The notes under the pieces were generated by a model. It was not told where the DNA came from. It did not search any database and worked only from the letters and a program-made list of their open reading frames with translations. Shown one piece after another: positions 40,224 to 50,883 of a stretch of DNA of 64,000 bases. The stretch comes from Chrysomallon squamiferum (Eukaryota; Mollusca; Gastropoda; Neomphalida; Peltospiridae), in assembly GCA_012295275.1 (NCBI GenBank), contig CM022673.1, positions 1,987,605 to 2,051,604 of the forward strand, written 5' to 3'. The position numbers were made by a program, and so were the translations under genes. Positions within the stretch are counted from its first letter, which is position 1. The number at the start of each line of letters is the position of its first letter.

Positions 40224-42609
40224 CAGTGTTATAAGAAAGGAAATTTACTACTCTTACTGAAAGGGATCATTTAGCAAATAGTGATCATAAACATACATAT
40301 TACTATAGTTTTAAAAGCATACATCATTAAACAAATTATATAATATTGGTTTCAGAATGGAGAATTCCTTCAAGAGGGCACCAAGCAGGATTGATCCAGT
40401 GACTAGACGCACCTCATGCAAGTACCATAGCCTCACTGAACATTATTAACTAAACCATTGTCGTTGGTAAAGTACTGAACATAAAACGGTGTGGAAATGT
40501 CTGTGCCAGTATCAGTAACACTGTACAGAGAAACCACCACTTGCTATAACTCACAAGTAAATGTCAGAGATCAGTTATCTTAAATCAGTCCCCCTGTGTG
40601 AACAGTTTCCTGTCTGGGTATTATTATGTCTACCGAAAGTTAGCTCCATATTAACAGCTGTGGCCTAACGCATGCACGTCTGTGTCAAATAAGAAAAATG
40701 CTCTTGTGATTTTACGCAGTAAGACTTGAAGTTGTGTGCTTTGTGGAAAGTTGAGCAAGGGAATGGTCTAATTAGTATACCTGCTATGAGAATCGATATC
40801 ATAACTTTTTTTTTTAAAATTATTTTCTTTTTATTTCTTCTGGGTGTTGAGATTATTTATTTTGTTAATACATTTACTTCAGACAAAGCTGTACATGTTG
40901 TCAATACCACTGACTTGTCTATAGTTCAGTGTTTAAAGTATGTTTCTAAGTTGTGTCTGCTTTTTCAAGTTTTTGATTAATTTTTTTTTCTGTTTTTTTT
41001 TATGTGGTTCTTCAACAGTCAATGCACAGCTAAGTGTCTAGTAAAAGTTACTGTACATGTTTTTTAATTCAACCACCAGAGTGGTTTTCATATGAACAGA
41101 GTGTTTAATAACAGTCATTGTATTATTATTTCTGGGAATAATCTTTGCTTCTACAGAAAGTACTCCATGAAGTATCAGTCATTTATCTGGTTATTTCTTT
41201 AACTGCCAACACATTAAAACAGATTTAAATATTTATGATATAACTGCAGTTTATGACATGGATCAGTGATATTCTTTATGTTATGCAAACCAATGTCTCT
41301 TTGGTAACACAGAGAATGTTTTCAACTGTTAAAAACCACAATTCAGTCTCTTTCTGTTCACTTCTCCAGCTAAAATATTTTGTCATTAACAGAAACTGTA
41401 TTTAAAACAAATAAAACTGTACTGACATCATCTGAAAATGTATTTAAAAAACAACATGAAACAGTTTTTAAAATAAACTAAATGACTGTCATCAGTGCTT
41501 AAAATAAACTTCATCACTGACACTGTATCTGATACTCATACTTAATCTAGAGAAAACCTATTTAATCGTTGTCTGTGAACAAGAGAAAAGTCTTAACATG
41601 ACAAATGAACTCAGGCTGAACTAACAATTACTCAGAAGAAACTGATACTAATTATGATACCAATGTGATGACAAGAGAAAGCTGGCAGTCTTTAATAATG
41701 AACCTGCAATCAGACAACCCATCTGATAGTTAGCAGACCCTGGGATGTAATTTGTGTGAATAGATTGCTAATCTGGGTAAATATATTACTGTAACAATAG
41801 TCAGAATCAATACACCTGCTGCTTTCATGAATCAGCTACATTTATGTGCATCAGAAAATGATGACGTTTAATATTACACAACTGTTAGCTATGGAAATTT
41901 AATATTCAGAAGAATAGACACTATGGAAATTTGCTAGTGATAGAAGATCAATGCTGTGAAAAATTTGATATGGCAGAATTACTGCTATGGAAATGTTGGC
42001 TTAGACGATTAAGCTGTTATTCTAGTAACAGAATGTTATTCACATTTATGTAAAACTACAGACTAAACTCAATCTATGTATGTAGATGGCTAATCAATGA
42101 CTATTCAGAATGTGAACCATTAAAGAAGTGATTCGGTGAATGCTAAGATGAAAAGATTTCTTTCATATATGTATAAAATTATTTTATTATTATTATTATC
42201 ATTATTATTTTATTTATTTTTTTAGGTAAAAGTCATATATGAATAAACTAATATATATATATATTGGGGGAGAGAGAGAGAGAGAAAATGATATAGCCTA
42301 TATATAGATAGATAGATAGATAGGTAGATATAGATATTGATAGCTATAGTTTTTCAATAGATTAAAAAAGTATTCAAGTATCTAAAAATGTATTTCTGAA
42401 TGCTACATATCCCAGTGAAACATTGACCACTGTACAGGTAAAACAAGAAAATCTGCAGCTTACTTTGGTGGCCCAGATGGACTGGTCAAGTGGGTGAAAC
42501 AACTTGAAGCAGAAGCCATCTTTCTTGGATGGTCTTTCTATCAGCTGACAGGTATTGAGAAGAACTGTTCCAACCCAGTGGCTGCTCTGTAAATAAATAA
42601 GTAAACAAA

Positions 42610-42664
<55 letters not shown>

Positions 42665-43191
42665 AACAAAATAAATAAATAAGTAAATAAGCCAGTAAAT
42701 AAAATAAATAAATAATGTCAATAATGCAGTGTATAAATTGTGGGAGTAATGATTTGTAATTGCTGGTTTGACATTTTGGTGCTGTATCATTAAACTTTCT
42801 TTTCTTTCTAACCAACTCACTAACACACTAACAATGACAGCTTACACAGGTTTTGGGGTTGTAGGCCCATGAGAGATTTGCATGAACCTTCATTGAAGGT
42901 AATCACATCTGAAACAGTTTTTTGAATGAAGGAGAGGAACAAACTGAAATATCAGTATTCTTATTATTTATTATTTTATTCATTTATTATATTTTATTGT
43001 GAATACAGTAAATGAAAAAGGTGACAAATCATGCAGTATTTTCAAATGAGAAATATACTGTCCATAATGAATTTCACTGTCTGTAGGATAACACACAGTG
43101 AATGTGAAGTGAACAATCCTTAATCATGCACTTGACAAATTATAATTTTATTTTTTAAAGTTCAGCTTTTCAACAGTTGCACACTTATACT

Positions 43192-43224
<33 letters not shown>

Positions 43225-45943
43225 ACAAATTCTTTAGTATAAACAAACAAATGCTGAAGCACACAACTTAGTTCTAAACCACAACATTAAATGAGTGAAG
43301 ACATTTTATTTTGAAAAACAAACAGGGTATACATAACAACCATCAATGTATATTTTATTCACATACACATATGCACATAATACAACATTTAGCCTCTTTT
43401 TCTTTTTTTCTCTTCTTATTTTTATTTATTTAATTATTTATTTTTTAATGTATATTACATCACATAACCAATTACATAAATATCATAACCTGCTGTTTTA
43501 AAATTAAAGTAATATATCACAAAATCTCTTTTCTCTATGTCCTTATGTGTGACACGCCAGACAAACCTAAACTGTCACTTAGTTCAAATAAACACAATCA
43601 AAGAGGCCTGGAGAAGCTGAGGTCTGGGAAAAACAACAGATAAGGGTAATGAACTGAAGCCAGCTTTATGCTGACAAAGATGTATCAGTTGTACATAAAT
43701 CAATAAGTCGGTTATTTCATAAACAAAAATTTCCACACAGACAGATGAGAAAAATGTCCACACGAGCTGAACAGTATAATTTCTTTAGTGACAATCTGGG
43801 TCCACGTCCACAACATGAGCTGAACAAAACGGTTTCTTCCACAACAGTTCCAAGGGCACTTCTCTCATTAGCAGACTAATTAAATTAAGACACATATGAC
43901 AAATCTGTCTCCAAATTATCACTGGCATGATAATTATTCATTACTTCACGCCATTAAGACCACTAATGGTTGCTGGACATTTATCTGTTTAATGTAGAGG
44001 ACGGTGCTAAAGAGGAATATTTTCTTACTGGTTGTTGGTTATAAAACTGATACTGACAAATATAGTAAAAGCAGATCAAAGAATGCAGAATTTTAAATTA
44101 TTACTTTTGTGTGTTTGTTTTTAAGGTTTTATAATTTTAACAGATAATATACTGTTTTAATATGATAACTGCAGCATAAAAGATGTTTAACAGTTCATTA
44201 AAAACAAATTTTATTATCTGAATTACATTCTTATGTGTCTCAACCAAGCTACAGTTCGTTCACACACACACACACACACAGCGATATATATATTCCCATA
44301 TTTTTGTTTTATTAGTAATTTGATGACAGTTGTATGCTATCCATTAAAATTATAAATTAATAATGAACCAAGAACACATAAATATCTGATTCTGTTTATT
44401 TGTTTTTATTGGTTTAAATATATATATATATATCTAATTTTTCTTCTTCTGAAAAACAGTAAATATATCATCAGCATTTGAGATGTGGATTTCTCTTACC
44501 TTTTGTTTTTCACTCTTGTAAAGGACAAGAAGTCCTGGTTTGAGCACACACCAAAGTTTTGTCCAGCTTTTCAGCGATCCCCTCACTTTGAGCCAGTCAG
44601 CTAGCACTATGACAGATGGGTCCTTCAGTGTGCTCAGCAGTTCCCGGGCTGCTTGTTTCTTCTGACTTCTGTAGCTTTTCTTCAGTGCCTTGAAATAAAA
44701 CTAATAATACTAATACTAATACTAATAATACTAATAATCATAAATATAACAGTTATTATAGTAGTAGTAGAAGTAAAAATATGAATTAAACAATGATGAC
44801 CCTGAGCTTTCAAAGTTGAAACACGTACAACAAACGATTATATGAAGTAAAGTTTATTTTGTCTGACAACATTGTCACTATTCCTGCTGTAATATTTCCA
44901 ATTCCGGCAACAGCTCCAGGATAGGCTTACACACAAAAACACATTCAAAAAATAAAATAAAGATCCTAGCTGTTATTTGATAAAAGAAGCCCATATAGGA
45001 TTGTCAGGTTTCTTTTCTTTTGTCTTTATAGAAGAAACATTACGGCATCTATTATCGATTAAGTAATGAAATGTGTTGACATAAAAAATGTCATTTTTTG
45101 TGTGTCTGTTTCCCTTGATATTCATTCACACAAACATGACAATAACATTCTGAATAACCTTTTGGAAAAACAACACTTGTTGAAAATCAAGCCTGCTTCT
45201 AAACACAGGAACTGTCATTGTGACATGTCAAGTGACTAAAATTATAGACTACACTAACTACTTTTGTTTTCTCCTTGACCTTATATTGTTTGTCTGTTAT
45301 AAACTATATTACAGAATGTAAGACAATATTTGATATTCCACACCATGTGGTCCTGTGGGAAATTACAAAATGGTCTATAAATTGACTGAGGAGTTGATAA
45401 TTTTTGTTTTCTACTCATATTTCCCCACAAATGACACATAAAAAGCAGTTAATATCTGTCTTATTGCACAGTTCTCACAGAATACAGGCTAAAACAGAAT
45501 AAATCATTAAATGTGTAAAAAAATAATAATAATAAATAAATAAATAAATAAATTATATAAACAGCTAATTAACCAAATTAATCTGTATTTTAAATTATTA
45601 ATAAATGCATAATTAAGCTTTCCAAAAAAGCATAAAATTATTCCATTAAATTTCATTGATATATATCTAAAAAAAAAAAATCAAAAATTTTAATTTTAAT
45701 AAATAAATAAAAATAGTTTCAAGCTCAGATATTTAAAAAGTTTTGCATTATTTTGTTAATATAGACTGCATAACAATTTTCTCAAGTTTAATAACCATGA
45801 CAGTTAACAATACTGTTTAATAAAATAAAACCTCCACTACATACTGTAATGTTCCAGACAAGAATTGTGGTGGTTTTTGCTTCTTTCAAAAAGAATAAAT
45901 AGAAATAATGTACTTATCACAGATGAGGACAAGGACTCAAAAC

Positions 45944-45999
<56 letters not shown>

Positions 46000-46018
46000 A
46001 CATTATATAACTATCAAA

Positions 46019-46062
<44 letters not shown>

Positions 46063-48542
46063 ACACTAAACACCAACAAGCAAAATATAAAAATCGAATG
46101 ACTACAACAAGTAACTAATACATGGTACCAGCCAAAGACAGTAATTAGAGCTGGTAACTGAGGAGCATGTTTCTCCATTACTGTACTAACCAAGCACTCA
46201 CTGCAACGTCTTAAAAATATACACAACTAATCTCTGTATGTTAACAGCTTACTTTGAGAGATTCCCTTTTAGACATCTTGGTGGAAGGACACCCACTATC
46301 ACAAGGCAGATTTTTTTCAGATGATGGTGTGTACAGTCGACTTTCAGACTGTAAAAAAAGAATGCAACGATTATCTATTTAATTACAGTAGTTATCATTA
46401 TTATGACAACTGACAGATATGTTAGTAACTGAATATTTATATTTATCACTTGCTTTTAATTTTTCTGATATAACATTTAATTGCTATTAAAATAAAGTAA
46501 TTACAACAACTGATAGAGATATATTATTAGTGCATGAATATTAATGTTTACTTGCATCATCTGTTTTTCTGATAAATTATTTAATCCCTTAGCGAAAACA
46601 AATAATAATGCATTATGGAATTGGATTTAAGATTAACTATATATGATATTTATATAGTTTTTGCATTGTTGTAATACCATGCATACTGCCTCAGCTAAAG
46701 GTCAAAATATCAGAATTAGTTTTAAATTCTTTACACAGACACACACACACGCACAATGTATCTAACATATATCAGTATTATTTTGTAAACAAACCTTCAG
46801 ACCTTCAGAATTTATTGGAAAATAAAATCATCAATCCTGTCGGTCACTACTATTCGTTTACATGGAAATACTGTTAAATGGATGGCAACAGGTGTTTCTA
46901 TGTTCATTTGTGTGCGTCTGTACCGTACACATTCAACTATCAGTTAAATACTTTTTTGACAAATAAAATAATCATTTCCATTAATTTTTTATCTGACTTT
47001 TTGTTATCTAGTTTCTGCAGAAAATTCTGTATTAAGTTACTCTATTTCTAATTATTATTTATATTATCATTTGGCTGTATTAAATTATTTCATTAGAAAA
47101 AAAATAATAATAAAGAAAAGAAACAACAACCAAAAACAGATATTTTGTATGCAAAATCAAATGGTACATATACATTTGCATGATTCAAACACATAGACTC
47201 ATATGAACACATACACACCCATGCACATGCACACTCACACATAGACAATATTTAGATACCTGATCTCTGATCAAGGATTTTTTTATAGGATTTATGGTAA
47301 TATGTTTCATTAAAATAGAAATGTATGGCCTATATATTTGACCTCATTTAACAAAACAAATCATATATGTAAATTATTCAGAACTAACTGACTGGGGTTA
47401 TCTGAAAAGGAGTACTTTCAACTTTATTAAGAATTATTTGATACAAAACATTTAGAAAAACTCTGCATGCAGACATGATTTTTTTTTTCTGTTTGTTCTT
47501 GTGTTGTTTTTGTTTTTATTTTTTTCAGGCAGCACTAGGTTTGTTGGGGTTTTTTGTATTTATTTATTTTTTTATTTATTTTTTTGATATTTTAAATTAA
47601 TTTTCAAAGGAACTGGATAAAAATCTCATAAACTAAAATAAGATAAAATAAGATGAAATGAAATGAAATAATTAATAAATAAACAAAGTAAAAATAAATA
47701 CAAGTAAAAAAAAGTTTTTAAAAAAGAAAAACATATTCTTAAGCACACCTGGACTTAAAAAATATGCTCAACTTTAAATATAAATGTCTTCTTTCTAATT
47801 TTATAATGGAATATAATGTACAGAACTGGGGTACATATAAGAATAAAGATCTTTATAATCAAAACCACTAATCTGTTTAAATCTATCAAAATTATTTATT
47901 TATTTAACTTTTATTTTTATTTTTTGTCCATTTTCATTTTTAATCCATATCAACATACAACCGTTCGTATGCATTATCCTGATGTGCATGCATGTGTGTA
48001 TATGTATCTATTCATGTTGAGCTTGTGTACACATATACAGTTTTTCTGGCATGTTTGTCAGCATATTTGTCAAAGAATGTAAAAGGATGTGGAACATACA
48101 CATAATGTGATTACACACTATCTGTAGATGTATATTTAATCAAATTAATGGATCTATCAAAGTCATCAATCGATAGAATAACTCTCCTATCTTTCTGTCA
48201 CCTTTAATTAAATTTATTTAATAACATTTATCTTCATTCAGACATGGTGGGAACATGGTTAGGTCAGTCCTAAATAAAACAAGTGTGCAGACAATGGCAG
48301 GATAAAAGATAAAATATTTGCTTACATGTGCCCTTGGATGTGAAGCAATTTCCACATGTAAAGGACTACTAGGTGATGTGGTGGCATCAGTTTCCTTGAC
48401 TTCTCCATCAAAGTGACCTGCAATGATAAACAAAATAATTGAGAATATAAGGAAGAAGAAGAAGAGGAAGAGAGGGAGACAGAGAAAGGCGGAGAAAAAC
48501 AGAGAAAGAGAGAAGGTGTTAGAGCCAAAGAAAGAGCTAATT

Positions 48543-48574
<32 letters not shown>

Positions 48575-49703
48575 ATAGAGAGATAGTAATAAAGTCAGAA
48601 AAATAAAGGGAAAGGAGACTGAGCTATAGAAAGAAAGAAAAAAAGAAGAAAATTAAAATGACAGCAAGATTGAATGTAATGTGATAAAGAGTAGACAAGA
48701 AAGCAGAAAATTAAAAGATGTGGAAAGAAATTTAGAAAGGAGTGAAATTCAAAGATCAAACATTGTAATCTTTACTGTTTTGAATTTTTGTTTGGACCTA
48801 CTGATATAAATATATTGTCCAGGAAGTAGAAAAACACAAAAACTTTCACTGCTGCTTAGCACCCTAAGAATTTTATTTGCTGAAATCTTTTCTAAACTAG
48901 CATGCTAAATGTACAGAAAGCTGGTTCTGATTAAACAGCGTGCAGAGATACTGGATGTTAATATTCATGCTTCGTTTCATTATAAAGCGATTGCTTAGTA
49001 TTAATTTGTAGTTGTCATCAAGTATTCTATGACTGGAACAAAGTTTTGGCTTTATATTTGGTATTACAGTAGAAAGCTTTGTAAAAATGTCCATGTAGTC
49101 AGTCTTGTTACAACCATGCAGGATAGCTGTTAACTTTCCAAATACTAGTGTTATTTTAAACAGCCTTTGACAAAATACCAGCAACAAAACAAAACAATGT
49201 AACAGTAATAATAATAACAAAATATTTTAAAATTGGAAGAAGAGAAGTTGATTAAAATGTAATGCAAAACATGCATGCATAAGCTTTTGTTAATAAGGAG
49301 ATCTCACAAAAGCTATTCATGTTGTGCATAAATATTAAAAAGATTTTAGTATCTAACTGTTTATAAACAAATAAATTACACCTGATAAACATTTACAAAT
49401 TTTTCATTTCAACTGTGTATAAGCAGGAAAACTAATTTAACTAGTACTATTGTATGTAAAAGAAATTGTTATCTTTATACAGGGACATGTAACACTTCAG
49501 TATTAAATTTTCTAAATGAAAATAATCAATCATCCTGAATCATGATGGATCAGATTCCTGTATTGAAGCATGTATGTGCATGCACTTCATACACACACCC
49601 ACCCACCCACACACACACACACATACACACATACCCAGACACACACAGAGAAATACACAGATATACATGTGCAAATACCCAGAAACACACAAACATACAG
49701 ACA

Positions 49704-49746
<43 letters not shown>

Positions 49747-50832
49747 TTTAAAATATGTGTGAGGTTAAATGCTAATTATTTAATTATGAAGAAAGCAAGT
49801 GGTATTTGCAACTGTAATTGGGTAATAAAGTGTCAGTATAATGAAATTAATTACCATTAATGATTTACCAGATGGAATGTATACAATAAGGAAATGTCAG
49901 CTTAGTTCAAACCAAATTATACTTTTAGATTTTATGTCGTCCTAAGAAATTTCATGCATTATTATGTAAAGACATGAAATTCTTCCATGTGTGAACATAT
50001 TTTTTATATGTCTATATTCAAATATACACATAAGCAATAGGGATGAATCATCAAAATATGAGTAAACTAAAACTTTAAATTAATGAAAAAAATAAAGTAA
50101 CGAGCATTACAAATACAACTCTTTTTCCTTTTAAACAATTAACATGATCTGTTACATTTAAAACATTTCACCATTCAAAACAGAAAACAAATATTTCAGT
50201 AAAAAGATATAAACAAAATGTTTAAAGTCTGTTAAATAAAGTGTTAATGCATGTGCATGTTTGCGTATCTGTGTCTGTGTGCATATGTTTTTTGTGTGCA
50301 AGGCTGTACACAAACTTCATATGCAGATCTATGGAAAAGTGCATGTACATTATAAAAGAAAAAGCAGTGTGTAAAAGCAGGCATCTAAGACTAATGACTA
50401 CAACAAGTAACTAATACATAGTAACAGCCACAAGTAATACCAGCAGGTAACTGTCGAGTTTGTTTTTCCATTACCCATCAAACCAAGCACTCATGCAACT
50501 TTTCCTTTCCCTTACAAGTTTGCAAATAACCAACATCCGTGTATTTAAGTAGAATTCTGAGTAGCTTAATTATGTTATGCCATAAACATTAACCACAACA
50601 TTTCAGTGTAACCATCAAGTGGTGAAAGCAAACATATACACGGCATAAAATACAAAGCACATATTTATTTATTTATCTTTTATAGGTATTAAATTTTTTT
50701 TTTTCAAATAAGAGTTTAGTGATTAACAAGTAACGGTGATCTAGGATAATCATAAAGTATTACAGATTATACAGATACTGTTGTTTTCCTTTCTTTCATT
50801 TTTTAATGCTTTTTTTAGATAGGATAGGATAT

Positions 50833-50883
<51 letters not shown>

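Noticed and set aside
45865-46226. His/Thr-rich and Cys/Val-rich frames across CA tracts
   Set aside because: Microsatellite artefacts. The same holds near 20.2, 49.6, 58.8 and 60.1 kb.
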